Assembly: GCF_019049105.1 (NCBI RefSeq)
Contig: NZ_JAHQZR010000013.1
Coordinates: 1-64,000, forward strand
Length of the DNA stretch: 64,000 nt
From: Leucobacter chinensis
GTDB lineage: Bacteria > Actinomycetota > Actinomycetes > Actinomycetales > Microbacteriaceae
Direction: 5' to 3'
In this document: one piece after another, positions 25,268-34,495 of the stretch
Layout of the letters: each line of letters opens with the position of its first letter
Numbering within the stretch: the first letter of the stretch is position 1
The notes under the pieces: generated by a model
What the model saw: only the letters and a program-made list of their open reading frames with translations
Databases searched by the model: none
Told to the model about the DNA's origin: nothing
Translations under genes and position numbers: made by a program

Positions 25268-26836
25268 TTAGTGCAGCTCGCCCCACCAGTAGGGCGTTCG
25301 CGCGGCGACACACAGGGCGCCCTCGTACTCGTAGACCACCCCGATGTTCTTGTTCGGGTGCACTGCGGCGAGGGCGCCCTCGGCGTATCGTACCTCGTGC
25401 CACTCCTCAGCAGTGAGCGAACCCGCAAGCACCTTCCAGTCGACTGGCTCGGCAGGTAGCACGAAGCAGTGACCGACCATGAACCCGTAGTGGTCAGAGG
25501 TCGTTGAGCCATCAGCGTACGTGCTCCTGAAGTCAGGGGTGTCGAAATCGAGCGCATCGCGCCCGTTTTCTAGCGGCGCGAGGGTCTCGACGCCAACCTT
25601 CTCGGTGAGATCGGTGAAGAACCCCTGAAGGTTTTCGGCACGCTCCTGCTGGGCCTCAGGATCATCGGCCGCGAGGCCCTCGGCCCGCGTCAATCCCGCG
25701 GCGTCGAGGCCGCCATCTTCATCGAGCTCTGCAGCGTTGTACGGCAGGTAGCGGGTCCACAAGATCTCGTCCCAGTCTCTGACGAGCCACGAGGCCGAGA
25801 CCGAACGGAACCCGGGAAACTCGTCGGGTGCGTACGAAGCCGCGTCTATCTCGTCGACCTGTGCCTGGGCTGCCTCGTTCACCTTGTGGCGGTCACCCCA
25901 CCAGGCGCGGGTTGTGAGCCGCAGCTCGGTGCCATTGGTGTGTTCTTCGACCTCGAGGGTGTTGCCCTTCGGAGTGCTCCACTGGTGACGCGTTCCGGCG
26001 CGCTCATACCCGAGCGCGGCGAGATCGTGGGCGAAGGCTTCGATGTCGAGTGATCTCTCGCCCGGAAGCGTGAAGATGAGCTCGATGCTGTACCACTCAA
26101 TGCCGCCCCATAGTGGCCCTTCGAGCCGCCACAGGGGGTTGCTCCAGCGAACATCGCCCGCGAGCGCTCTGGCCCCGCTCAGCTCCTCTTGCGCTTCGAG
26201 GTAACGGCCCTCGAGCAGGCTGACCTGCTCTTCGATCGGCATCTGCATGACCTGACCAAACCGGTTACCCGCGGCGTCGCGCTTGAGACTCGTGGCCCAC
26301 ACCGCGGCTTGGGGCGTGGCAATGACAAGCGCCACCGCGAGCGCCGCCGATACCGCCGGAGCGGTGCGAAGCTTTGGCGCCCCAGCGACGACCATCGGCT
26401 TGAGCACAATTGCGAGCACGAGCAGGGCGATGCCGGTCGCAACCGTGAGCAGCGCGGCGCCCGCCCCGATCGTGTTCTCGATGCCGGGCAGTAACGGTTT
26501 GCCCGAAAGAATACTGAGGCCCGACCTGGTTGGTGCCGAGTCGGTCGAACCCCGCGCGCTCATCACCGCAACGACCAACAGCGCCCAGTGCAGCGGGGCG
26601 AGACACGCCATCGCCACCGGAATCACCGTGTGCCCGCGCTTGCGCAGGATGAAGCGGGGCAGCATCTCGAGCAGCCCGAGCGCCGGCACGATGAGCGGCG
26701 AGAACATCAGCAAGAAGAGCGTCTCCCACCCGCCCTCGAACAGGAAACCATGAAACGTAAAGAAGAGGGCGAGGCCCCAGCTCATCCATGGCCAGAGCTT
26801 CCAGAGGAGGTCGCGCTTGGGGTGTGTGCTGTTCAT
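25268..26836 (-). CDS. Unrecognised membrane protein with large extracytoplasmic domain
   Basis: 522 residues. Hydrophobic helices at about 17-35, 38-60, 70-92, 122-145 and 160-182 are followed by a 330-residue soluble part rich in Trp and acidic residues (RWSNPLWRLEGPLWGGIEWY; MVGHCFVLPAEPVDWKVLAG; ending TPYWWGEL). I do not recognise a family. The soluble part probably lies outside the cell if there are five helices and the N-terminus is inside. It stands alone with a leaderless-type promoter. Confidence 0.75.
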   Translation of the reverse strand: MNSTHPKRDLLWKLWPWMSWGLALFFTFHGFLFEGGWETLFLLMFSPLIVPALGLLEMLPRFILRKRGHTVIPVAMACLAPLHWALLVVAVMSARGSTDSAPTRSGLSILSGKPLLPGIENTIGAGAALLTVATGIALLVLAIVLKPMVVAGAPKLRTAPAVSAALAVALVIATPQAAVWATSLKRDAAGNRFGQVMQMPIEEQVSLLEGRYLEAQEELSGARALAGDVRWSNPLWRLEGPLWGGIEWYSIELIFTLPGERSLDIEAFAHDLAALGYERAGTRHQWSTPKGNTLEVEEHTNGTELRLTTRAWWGDRHKVNEAAQAQVDEIDAASYAPDEFPGFRSVSASWLVRDWDEILWTRYLPYNAAELDEDGGLDAAGLTRAEGLAADDPEAQQERAENLQGFFTDLTEKVGVETLAPLENGRDALDFDTPDFRSTYADGSTTSDHYGFMVGHCFVLPAEPVDWKVLAGSLTAEEWHEVRYAEGALAAVHPNKNIGVVYEYEGALCVAARTPYWWGELH

Positions 26837-26842
26837 GGGCTT

Positions 26843-26848
26843 AGCGTA
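26843..26848 (-). promoter_or_regulatory. -10 of leaderless membrane-protein gene
   Basis: On the minus strand TACGCT ends 6 bases before the ATG at 26836; no ribosome site. Confidence 0.55.
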
Positions 26849-26939
26849 GCGAAATACCGCCCGCTCTCCGGAATGTGTCGCATAGTCGTTATGTGGTTGC
26901 CTGCGCAGCCGCAGCTGGCCCCCTTAGGCTTGGCCACCT

Positions 26940-27938
26940 TCAGTGCTCGGCAAACACCCTTGCCCGGTGGATCGCCGCAAGCACCCGCTCCCGCAGCGCA
27001 TTGCCCCGTTGCATGAACCCGCGCTGCAGCCTCGCGTACTCGCTCTTGCCCTCTGGCGTCTCGATCGCGACCGCTGGCAGCCCGAAGCTCGACACATCGT
27101 AGGGCGAGGCCTGCATGTCGACAACGCGAATCTGCATGGCGAGCTCGAACGCGTCGAGCAGCAGCTCACCCGGCACGAGCGGGCCGAGCTTCATGGCCCA
27201 CTTGTACACGTCCATGCCCGCGTGCAGGCAGCCGGCTTGCTCAAGCTCAGGCTGCGTCTCGCGCGTGGGCGTGATCGTATTGAGCGGAGCCGCTGGCGGA
27301 GTGAAGAATCGGTAAGCGTCGTAGTGCGTGCACGCGATCGGGTTCGTCTCGACGACGAAGTCGGTCGCCGCGGGGTCGAGCCTGAGCGGCAAACCACGAT
27401 GGCGGATCTCTTCGGGGCTCAACCGGTACACCATCGCCCACTCGTGCAGGCCGAAGCACCCGAACGAGGGCGGTCGCTCCATCGTGCGCCGCATGAGGTC
27501 GTCGACGTAGTCGACGGTCGCCCCGCGCCGTGCAAGAAACGCGGCAGCGTCGACGGTGAGGCTGGTCGCCTCGGACCGCGGGCTTGCCGCGCGGGCATGG
27601 GGTGCCGCTGGGGTGGGCTCGCGATGATCCGCCGCGGGCTCAGGCGCAACGACGTAGTCGCGCCACTCGCGCCGCGCCTCATCACCCTGAACGCCTTCGA
27701 GCACGACGCCCGCGCCCGGATGCCAACGCCTGAGCTGCGCGGGCTTCAGGTTGTAGTAAGTGAAGAGGAAGTCTTCGATGGGGTGCTTCTCGCCCGTCTG
27801 GCGGCGAGCGCGGTGCCCGGCGGTGAGGCGGTTGGCTCGCTCAATGTGTGCTGCCTCGCGGGCACGCCAAGCATCGGCCGTGAGCGCGGTGGGCGCTACG
27901 GGCTGCGGGGCGAGCGGGGTGAGAGGGGCGTGGGGCAC
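26940..27938 (-). CDS. 3-methyladenine DNA glycosylase-type actinobacterial protein
   Basis: 332 residues from GTG 27938; GTG 27944 is two codons upstream, but the -10 spacing favours 27938. KHPIEDFLFTYYNLKPAQL and RRWHPGAGVVLEG are hallmarks of a protein widely labelled 3-methyladenine DNA glycosylase in actinobacterial genomes. No helix-hairpin-helix glycosylase motif is obvious, so the label rests on annotation custom and the enzyme activity is unproven. Other conserved-looking parts are FGCFGLHEWAMVYR and HYDAYRFFTP. Confidence 0.65.
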   Translation of the reverse strand: MPHAPLTPLAPQPVAPTALTADAWRAREAAHIERANRLTAGHRARRQTGEKHPIEDFLFTYYNLKPAQLRRWHPGAGVVLEGVQGDEARREWRDYVVAPEPAADHREPTPAAPHARAASPRSEATSLTVDAAAFLARRGATVDYVDDLMRRTMERPPSFGCFGLHEWAMVYRLSPEEIRHRGLPLRLDPAATDFVVETNPIACTHYDAYRFFTPPAAPLNTITPTRETQPELEQAGCLHAGMDVYKWAMKLGPLVPGELLLDAFELAMQIRVVDMQASPYDVSSFGLPAVAIETPEGKSEYARLQRGFMQRGNALRERVLAAIHRARVFAEH

Positions 27939-27944
27939 CCACAC

Positions 27945-27950
27945 ATGGTA
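27945..27950 (-). promoter_or_regulatory. -10 of leaderless glycosylase-like gene
   Basis: TACCAT on the minus strand ends exactly 6 bases before GTG 27938, supporting that start. Confidence 0.5.
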
Positions 27951-28015
27951 TCGGGCCGCGCTTTGAGCGGGCTGCCGTCTGCCGATCTCGCCCTGGCGAG
28001 CCTAGGTCCAGGCGG

Positions 28016-28021
28016 TAGGCT
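28016..28021 (+). promoter_or_regulatory. -10 of leaderless YigZ gene
   Basis: TAGGCT ends 6 bases before ATG 28028; no ribosome site. Confidence 0.6.
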
Positions 28022-28027
28022 GGTCGC

Positions 28028-28657
28028 ATGCGCGGTGAATACCAGACCATCGTGAGCCCCGTGAACACTGAGCTCGAGATTCAGCGTTCGCGCTTTCTCA
28101 CGCGGCTCGTGCGGGTCGAGAGCGAGCAAGAGGCCAGGGCCGAGATCGCGAGCGTGCAACACGAGCACCCCAAAGCGAGGCATCACTGCACCGCTTTCGT
28201 GATCGGCGCGCGCAGTGACGTGCAACGCTCGAACGACGACGGCGAACCCGCCGGAACCGCCGGCGCACCCATGCTCGAGGCCCTCAACCAGGCTGAGCTG
28301 AGCGACGTCGTCGCGGTCGTGACGCGCTACTTCGGGGGAATCCTCCTGGGGGCCGGTGGCCTCACCCGCGCCTACCGGGCCGCCGTGGCCGAGGCGACGG
28401 CGAGCGCCACCCGCCTCACCCGCGCGCTGCGGCACGAAACCCAGGTGGTCGCGGCCTACGACGCTGCCCCGCAGATCGAGGCGTGGGCCAGGCGTCAGGA
28501 GCTGACGGTGCTCGGCTCGGAGTACGGGGCCGACGTGACGCTACACCTCGGGGTCGCCCCCGAGCTTGTCACGGCGCTGTGCGAGATGGCTGCCGAGCTG
28601 AGCGGGGGCCAGGCCCGCGTGACGGTCGGTGCTGCCGACTACCTCGACCTCCCCTGA
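28028..28657 (+). CDS. YigZ / IMPACT-family protein
   Basis: 209 residues. The IMPACT domain covers most of the protein: EIQRSRFLTRLVRVESEQEA, HHCTAFVIG, SNDDGEPAGTAGAPMLEAL, VVAVVTRYFGGILLGAGGL. A smaller C-terminal domain follows. Eukaryotic relatives bind GCN1 to regulate eIF2 kinase; bacterial members have an uncertain nucleotide- or ribosome-related role. Single gene. Confidence 0.92.
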   Translation: MRGEYQTIVSPVNTELEIQRSRFLTRLVRVESEQEARAEIASVQHEHPKARHHCTAFVIGARSDVQRSNDDGEPAGTAGAPMLEALNQAELSDVVAVVTRYFGGILLGAGGLTRAYRAAVAEATASATRLTRALRHETQVVAAYDAAPQIEAWARRQELTVLGSEYGADVTLHLGVAPELVTALCEMAAELSGGQARVTVGAADYLDLP

Positions 28658-28704
28658 GGCTCCGGGCTCGCGCAACCCACCTCCGGCTTTCCACCGGGCC
28701 TTCT

Positions 28705-28787
28705 GCGCCAAACTATTGCCTGATTTTTTCCTGTTTTCAGTCCAAATGGGGGCGTTTCGGCCTCAAAATCAGGCAATGGTTGAGCGC
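28705..28787. other. Long hairpin in the spacer before the ABC/two-component cluster
   Basis: A perfect 13-bp stem (28715-28727 with 28765-28777) is extended outward by about 10 imperfect pairs to roughly 28705 and 28787. It follows the YigZ gene by 50 bases. Probably the YigZ terminator despite the AT-rich stem and no clear U-tract. The 28658-29004 spacer otherwise holds only a short 10-bp repeat and the ribosome site of the next gene. Confidence 0.6.
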
Positions 28788-28820
28788 AGGCGTGCGCAGG
28801 GGTGCGCAGGCGTGCGCAGG
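28784..28820 (+). repeat. 10-bp tandem repeat
   Basis: Four near-exact units of GCGCAGGCGT. Non-coding. Confidence 0.8.
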
Positions 28821-29004
28821 GCGGTGGATCGGCGGGGCCGGAGGCCTGATCCGCAGCCCCCGGCCCCGCCGTCATACCCTGGTACCGTTTTTCGCGCCGA
28901 AAACGGGGGTAAGAGGGTACTCGCGGCTGATCCGCTGCGGGTGTGGGGTCTCGTAGCGTAGGGAGCGTTCAGACAACGACCATGCTCAGCAGAGAGGAAG
29001 CGAC

Positions 29005-29913
29005 ATGATTGAGACGAACGCCCTCACGAAATCGTACGGGCCGAAGCTTGCCGTCGATCACGTGAATTTCACGGCAAAGCCCGGGGAAGTGACCGGTATT
29101 CTCGGGCCGAACGGAGCGGGAAAATCGACCACGATGAGGCTCATCATGGGGCTCGACGCACCAACTTCAGGCAGTGCGACGATCAGCGGCAAGCCTCTTC
29201 GTGACCACGATGCGCCGCTGCACATCGCTGGAGCCCTGCTCGACGCGAAGGGTGTGCACCCGGGCCGCACGGCCACGAGCCACCTGCAGGCGCTCGCCGC
29301 AACGCACGGCATCGGCAACAAGCGCGTGACCGAGGTACTCGAGCTGACGGGCCTCAGCGAGGTTGCGAAGAAGCGCGTTGGCGGCTTCTCACTCGGCATG
29401 GGGCAGCGGCTCGGCATTGCGGCGGCGCTGCTCGGCGATCCGCAGACTCTCATTCTTGACGAGCCGGTGAACGGTCTCGATCCCGACGGCGTCATGTGGG
29501 TGCGAAGCCTCCTGCGTCACCTCGCCTCTGAGGGCCGCACGGTCGTGCTCTCGAGCCACCTCATGAGCGAGATGGCCCAGGTCGCCGACCACGTGGTGGT
29601 GTTTGGCAAGGGGCGCATCGTCGCAAACGCGAGCATCGACGAGTTCCTGAACAACGGCACGACGCGCACGAGCATCGTGACGCCGCAGGCCGAAGAGCTC
29701 GCGAGACTGCTGTCGTCGCCCGAGGTGACGGTGCAGTCGGCCGCGGCTGGCGCGCTGACGGTGACGGGCCTTGACGCCCCCGCGATCGGCGAGATCGCGG
29801 CGAAGCACGGTCTCGTGCTGCACGAACTCACCCCGCTCAAGACGAGCCTCGAAGACGCATACATCGAACTCACCCGTGACCACGTCGAGTACCAGACAGG
29901 AGCCGCATCATGA
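29005..29913 (+). CDS. ABC transporter ATPase (first of two paralogues)
   Basis: 302 residues, drug/lantibiotic-export type. Walker A GPNGAGKSTTMRLIMGLDAP, signature SLGMGQRLG (not LSGGQ), Walker B LILDEPVNGLD, switch His in SSHLMSEM. A C-terminal regulatory extension of about 80 residues follows. AGAGAGGAAG precedes the ATG. The 3' end overlaps the permease by 4 bases. Signature and domain wording are very close to the ATPase at 32729, so the two modules are duplicates. Confidence 0.93.
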   Translation: MIETNALTKSYGPKLAVDHVNFTAKPGEVTGILGPNGAGKSTTMRLIMGLDAPTSGSATISGKPLRDHDAPLHIAGALLDAKGVHPGRTATSHLQALAATHGIGNKRVTEVLELTGLSEVAKKRVGGFSLGMGQRLGIAAALLGDPQTLILDEPVNGLDPDGVMWVRSLLRHLASEGRTVVLSSHLMSEMAQVADHVVVFGKGRIVANASIDEFLNNGTTRTSIVTPQAEELARLLSSPEVTVQSAAAGALTVTGLDAPAIGEIAAKHGLVLHELTPLKTSLEDAYIELTRDHVEYQTGAAS

Positions 29914-30755
29914 CGCAGCAAGTTGAACAGACCATTCGCGTGCCGCAGGCGGGGCGCAATACGCTCGGCGGCGTGATTCGCAGTGAGTGGATCAAGCTCA
30001 TGTCACTGCGCAGCATGCGCATCACGCTGCTGCTCACGTTTCTCGCGGGCGTAGGCATCTCGACGCTCGGCGCCATCGTGATGGTGCAGTATTCATCTGA
30101 CATTACCTCGCTCGAGAATGGTGCCACGTACCTCTTGCAGGCGATGCAGCCTCCGATCATGTTCCTCGGGCTGCTCTTTGGCGTGATTGGGGTGTTCGCG
30201 ATTTCGAGCGAGTACTCGAGCGGCATGATTCTCTCGACGCTCGCGGCAACGCCGAGGCGCGGCCGGGTGTTCTCGGCGAAGCTCTTTGTCGTGACCCTCA
30301 TCTCGCTCATCGCGGCTGTTTTGACGCTTGGGGTCGGGCAGCTCATCGCGATTATGCTCGCGCCAGAGGCGATCAAGGGCATCGGCAATGAGCAGTACCT
30401 CACCGCCTGGGCTGGCTCGGTACTGTTTCTCGTCGCGATGACGCTCTTCGCCTTTGGCGTCGCGGGCATTCTGCGCAGCACCGCCGGTGGTATCGCGGTT
30501 GTCGCGGGGCTCACCTTCGTCGCGCCGATCGCGCTGAGCTTTGCCTCGATGGCCGGGAAAGCGTGGATCGACTGGATCATGAACCACTTGCAGCTCATGC
30601 TTGGCAACGTGCTCTCGATGGGCAACGTCGAGGTCCCGGTAGACATGGGTGGCACGGGCGTGACCTGGGGCGAGGCCGCAATCTCGATCGTGGTGTGGGC
30701 CCTCATCGCGCTCATCCCAGCATGTTTGCTCTTCCTGAAGCGCGACGCGAAGTAA
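29910..30755 (+). CDS. ABC-2-type permease (first pair)
   Basis: 281 residues, six helices, with RSEWIKLMSLRSMRITLLLT at the start and SSEYSSGMILSTLAATPRRG in the middle, the ABC-2 hallmark. It forms the pump with the ATPase at 29005. Substrate unknown; such pairs usually export peptides or drugs or detoxify the membrane. Confidence 0.92.
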   Translation: MTQQVEQTIRVPQAGRNTLGGVIRSEWIKLMSLRSMRITLLLTFLAGVGISTLGAIVMVQYSSDITSLENGATYLLQAMQPPIMFLGLLFGVIGVFAISSEYSSGMILSTLAATPRRGRVFSAKLFVVTLISLIAAVLTLGVGQLIAIMLAPEAIKGIGNEQYLTAWAGSVLFLVAMTLFAFGVAGILRSTAGGIAVVAGLTFVAPIALSFASMAGKAWIDWIMNHLQLMLGNVLSMGNVEVPVDMGGTGVTWGEAAISIVVWALIALIPACLLFLKRDAK

Positions 30756-30773
30756 ACTCTGCCCTAGAGGCCT

Positions 30774-32036
30774 ATGCAACACGTAACGCGAACTGCTCCA
30801 CCTGACGCACCGCGCCCTCCCGGCGTGGTGCGTCGGTGGTTTGCCGCCCACCCGGGCGTGATCGACTGGACGATCACGATTTGCTACCTGCTGGGGTCTG
30901 CCCTCATGCTCGTTGTCGGGGCGACGGTCGACGTGCGAACCGGCATGCGGGTTCCGCTGCCGCTCGTCGTGATCTTTCACGTTCTGAGTACGGCGGTCAT
31001 CAGCTACTTCCTGGTGAATCGTCGCAAGATGCACTTCGTGGGCTTCGTCGTTGTCGCCGCGATCTGTTTCTTGCAGCCGGGCAACTCGGCGCAGATCGTG
31101 GCCGATTCGACCGCGATGTTCTTTCTGCTCTACGCGGTGCCGGTGTACGGTTCGGTGCGGCTGGGGTGGATCGCATTCGCGGTGGGCGCGGTGCTCAACA
31201 CCGTCAATAGTTACCTGTGGCGATTTATCGAAGACAGCGTCGCCCTTGAGGTGGCGAGCACAGGCAGCAGCATCGTGTTCATGCTCATCATCGTGCTCAT
31301 CGGCATCAACATCGGTAACCGACGGCGCTACGTTGAAGCGCTCGTTGACCGCGCTGACATGCTCGAGCGCGACCGCGACCAGCTTGCGCGCATCGCGGTT
31401 GCCGAGGAGCGTGAGCGCATTGCCCGCGAGATGCACGACATCGTCGCGCACTCCCTCTCGGTCATGATCGCGCTGTCAGAGGGGGCCTCGCGCAGCGTCG
31501 AACGCGCCCCGGCCAAGGCGAGCGACGCCATGCAGCGTTCTGCCGAGACGGGCCGCACCGCGCTGAGCGAGATGCGCCGCCTGCTCGGCGTGCTCAAGGG
31601 CCAGAGCGCAGAGGCGCAGGTCGACTTTGCTCCGCAGCCGGGCGTCGGCCATCTGCCCAACCTCATCGAGAACTTTCGCCAGGCGGGCCTCGAACTCAAG
31701 ACGCAAACGACCGGCCAGCCGCCGAGCGACTCGGGCTTCGGGCTCGCCGTGTACCGTATCGTGCAAGAGGCGCTCACGAACACGCTGCGCTACGCGGGCA
31801 TTGGCGCGAAGGTTGACGTCGTGATCACGTATGCTCCCAATCTCACAACGATCACGGTTCGTGACTACGGAAGGGTTGCGAGCGGCTCCCGCTCGATGGA
31901 CAATCTTGGGAGTGGCAATGGTTTGGTCGGTCTCGCCGAGCGGGCCCGAATGTTCGGTGGTGAGGTGCGCGCAGGTGCCCACCCAGAGGGCGGGTGGATC
32001 GTGATTGCGACCCTGCCAATGAGTGGAGTGACATGA
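30774..32036 (+). CDS. Sensor histidine kinase, NarL/DesK class
   Basis: 420 residues. Five or six N-terminal helices serve as the sensor (about 25-175) with no large outside domain, then the HisKA_3 segment ERERIAREMHDIVAHSLSV with the phospho-His in MHDIVAH, and an HATPase domain with IVQEALTNTLRYA (N box) and GNGLVGLAERARMFGG (G box). Intramembrane sensing next to ABC pumps suggests it detects envelope-active compounds (inference). The stop overlaps the regulator start. Confidence 0.94.
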   Translation: MQHVTRTAPPDAPRPPGVVRRWFAAHPGVIDWTITICYLLGSALMLVVGATVDVRTGMRVPLPLVVIFHVLSTAVISYFLVNRRKMHFVGFVVVAAICFLQPGNSAQIVADSTAMFFLLYAVPVYGSVRLGWIAFAVGAVLNTVNSYLWRFIEDSVALEVASTGSSIVFMLIIVLIGINIGNRRRYVEALVDRADMLERDRDQLARIAVAEERERIAREMHDIVAHSLSVMIALSEGASRSVERAPAKASDAMQRSAETGRTALSEMRRLLGVLKGQSAEAQVDFAPQPGVGHLPNLIENFRQAGLELKTQTTGQPPSDSGFGLAVYRIVQEALTNTLRYAGIGAKVDVVITYAPNLTTITVRDYGRVASGSRSMDNLGSGNGLVGLAERARMFGGEVRAGAHPEGGWIVIATLPMSGVT

Positions 32037-32710
32037 TGCGAGTAATGCTGGTAGACGACCAGGACCTCATTCGTACGGGGTTTTCTCTCGTGCTCGCGAG
32101 CGAAGACGACATCGAGGTTGTCGCTGAGGCCGCGAACGGCAACGAGGCGCTCGCGTGGCTTGCCGAGCACGATGCCGCGGTCGACGTCGTTCTCATGGAC
32201 GTGCGCATGCCCGGCAAAAACGGCATCGAGACCACCACCGAGATCACCGAGCGCTACCCCCGGGTGAAGGTGCTCGTGCTCACGACCTTCGACCTTGACG
32301 AGTACGCGATGCTCGCGGTGCAGGCGGGGGCCGCGGGCTTTTTGCTCAAAGACGCTCGGCCAACAGAGCTGGTCGACGCGATCCACCGGGTGCATCAGGG
32401 CGACTCGGTCATGGCGCCGAGCATGACGAAGCGCATGGTTGAGCGGGTGCTCATGTCGGGCGACAATGCTCCACGTGAAACATCGGCGGTGAAGCCCTCG
32501 CCCGAGACCGTTGCCGAGCTCGCACAGCTCACCGAGCGCGAGTTCGAGGTGCTGCAGTGCATCGCCGAGGGGCTCAATAATGCCGAGATCTCGCAACGCA
32601 TGTTTTTGACCGAATCGACCGTGAAAACGCACGTTGGCCGCGTGTTTCAAAAACTCGCCGTGCGCGACCGCGTGCACGCCGTGATCTACGCCAAAAGCCT
32701 CGGCCTGTAA
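32033..32710 (+). CDS. LuxR/NarL-type response regulator
   Basis: 225 residues from ATG 32033, an ATGA overlap with the kinase stop. Receiver domain: MLVDDQDLIRTGF, phospho-Asp in VVLMDVRMPGKNG, and FLLKDARP with the conserved Lys. C-terminal HTH: LTEREFEVLQCIAEGLNNAE, then TESTVKTHVGRVFQKLAVRD. It probably controls the flanking ABC genes. The next ATPase starts 18 bases later. Confidence 0.95.
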   Translation: MMRVMLVDDQDLIRTGFSLVLASEDDIEVVAEAANGNEALAWLAEHDAAVDVVLMDVRMPGKNGIETTTEITERYPRVKVLVLTTFDLDEYAMLAVQAGAAGFLLKDARPTELVDAIHRVHQGDSVMAPSMTKRMVERVLMSGDNAPRETSAVKPSPETVAELAQLTEREFEVLQCIAEGLNNAEISQRMFLTESTVKTHVGRVFQKLAVRDRVHAVIYAKSLGL

Positions 32711-32728
32711 CCCAACGAAGAGGACATC

Positions 32729-33637
32729 ATGACAGAACCGCACAGAATAGAAATCAAGGGGCTCTCGAAGCGCTTCGGCCCCGTGCTCGCCGTGAACGAC
32801 CTCTCGTTTGTCGCGGAGCCCGGCCGCGTGACCGGCTTTCTCGGCCCCAACGGCTCAGGCAAGACGACCACGCTCTCGATGCTGCTCGGCCTCGCGAAGC
32901 CCGACGCCGGAACCGCGACGATCGGCGGTAAGCGATACCAGGACATCGACGACCCGGCCCTCCTGATCGGCTCGTCAATCTCGGCAGAGTTTCACCCGGC
33001 GCACACCGGTCGCGCCCACCTCGACATTCAGCGCCGCGCGATCGGCGCACCGGTCTCGCGCATCGACGAGATGCTCGCGCTCACCGGCATCAGCGACGCA
33101 GCCGGGCGTAAGGTCGGCGGGTACTCGCTCGGCATGCGCCAGCGACTCGCGCTCGCCGCGGCGCTGCTCGGCGATCCGCAGGTGATCGTGCTCGACGAGC
33201 CGATCAACGGCCTCGACCCTGAGGGCATCAGGTGGATCCGCATGTTCCTGCGCCACCTCGCCTCTGAGGGCAAGACCGTGCTGCTCTCGTCTCACCTGTT
33301 GAGCGAGGTCGCGCAAACGGTCGACGATGTCGTCGTGATTCGCAAGGGATCGCTCGCATACGCAGGCCCCCTCTCGGGCATTCAGGGCGAGCAAACGCAG
33401 CCGACCGCGCTCATCGACGCGGCGGATCGCCAGGCTCTCGCCGCCGCTCTCGAAGCAGCCGGGGCTCACGTCGCCGGCATGAGGGGCACCGAGGCGCTCG
33501 TCGTGACGGGGCTGGAGGCGGGACAGGCCGGCCAGGTCGCGTTTGCGGCGGGCGTTGCCCTCACCCACCTCAGCACACCACGACCCGAGCTCGAAGCGAG
33601 CTTCTTGGAACTTACCGGACAGGGGAGCGACGCATGA
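32729..33637 (+). CDS. ABC transporter ATPase (second paralogue)
   Basis: 302 residues, the same length as the paralogue at 29005. Walker A GPNGSGKTTTLSMLLGL, signature SLGMRQRLALAAALLGDPQ, Walker B IVLDEPINGLDPEG, switch SSHLLSEV. Its 3' end overlaps the partner permease by 4 bases. Confidence 0.94.
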   Translation: MTEPHRIEIKGLSKRFGPVLAVNDLSFVAEPGRVTGFLGPNGSGKTTTLSMLLGLAKPDAGTATIGGKRYQDIDDPALLIGSSISAEFHPAHTGRAHLDIQRRAIGAPVSRIDEMLALTGISDAAGRKVGGYSLGMRQRLALAAALLGDPQVIVLDEPINGLDPEGIRWIRMFLRHLASEGKTVLLSSHLLSEVAQTVDDVVVIRKGSLAYAGPLSGIQGEQTQPTALIDAADRQALAAALEAAGAHVAGMRGTEALVVTGLEAGQAGQVAFAAGVALTHLSTPRPELEASFLELTGQGSDA

Positions 33638-34458
33638 ACCGCCTGACTCGAAGCCTCTCGGCCGAATGGCGCAAGGTTACCGCGACGAAACTGTGGTGGA
33701 TTCTCGCCCTCGTCATGCTCATCTACGCGGGCATCATGGGCGGCGTGTTTGCCGGCATGTTCGCGTTTGCCGACAACCTCGACACGGGAGGCGCAGGGCT
33801 CGGCATGTCGCCCGAGCAGATGGGCAAGCTCGTGCTCTCGTCGGTTTCGGGGTTCTGCTACGTGATTCCGCTGCTGCTCGGTGCCATCATGGCGACGGGT
33901 GAGCTGCGCCACAAGATTCTCGGCCTCTCGTTCATTGCTGAGCCGAAGCGCGGTATCGTGCTCACGGGCAAGGTCATCGTGCTGCTCGTGGTCGGTGCGC
34001 TGCTCGGCGCCGCGGGGCTCATCGGTGCTGGCGTGATGGCCGCGATCCTCCTGCCAGCCGGGTGGCTCACCACCGCGACTGCTTTGCTCGGGCTGCGCAC
34101 GCTCGTCGCGATCGGGCTCTGGGCCGTGATCGGCTTTGGCGTCGGCCTGCTCGTGCGCAATCAGGCGGTGACGATCGTGCTCATGCTCGTATTCACGCAG
34201 TTCATTGAGCCGACCGTTCGCGCCACGTCGATGATGTGGGAGTGGATGGCGAGCGTCGTGAAGTTCTTGCCGGGTAGCGCGTCTGACGGCTTCGTTGGCG
34301 CCTCGATTCTTGGCGGCATGGGGGTGTTCGACTCGTCGATGTCGGGCGCACCTTCGTCGGTGCTCGAGGTCGCTCCCGCGTTCTTCGTGCTCGTGGCATA
34401 CGCGGTCGTTTCGGTGCTCGCCGGTTGGGCGCTGCGCTGGCGCGGTGACGTCGCCTAA
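33634..34458 (+). CDS. ABC-2-type permease (second pair)
   Basis: 274 residues, six helices. N-terminal SLSAEWRKVTATKLWWILAL, and LRHKILGLSFIAEPKRGIVL in the place of the ABC-2 hallmark. It is more diverged from the first permease than the two ATPases are from each other, so the two pumps may differ in substrate. Last gene of the cluster. Confidence 0.92.
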   Translation: MNRLTRSLSAEWRKVTATKLWWILALVMLIYAGIMGGVFAGMFAFADNLDTGGAGLGMSPEQMGKLVLSSVSGFCYVIPLLLGAIMATGELRHKILGLSFIAEPKRGIVLTGKVIVLLVVGALLGAAGLIGAGVMAAILLPAGWLTTATALLGLRTLVAIGLWAVIGFGVGLLVRNQAVTIVLMLVFTQFIEPTVRATSMMWEWMASVVKFLPGSASDGFVGASILGGMGVFDSSMSGAPSSVLEVAPAFFVLVAYAVVSVLAGWALRWRGDVA

Positions 34459-34483
34459 CGGGCGTAACGTCAGACGCTGCGGC

Positions 34484-34489
34484 TAGGCT
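34484..34489 (+). promoter_or_regulatory. -10 of leaderless holB
   Basis: TAGGCT ends 6 bases before ATG 34496; no ribosome site. Confidence 0.6.
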
Positions 34490-34495
34490 TGACGC

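Noticed and set aside
28784-28820. CRISPR-like or small RNA repeat
   Set aside because: A 10-bp unit with no spacers; simple tandem repeat only. No CRISPR array was seen in the window.
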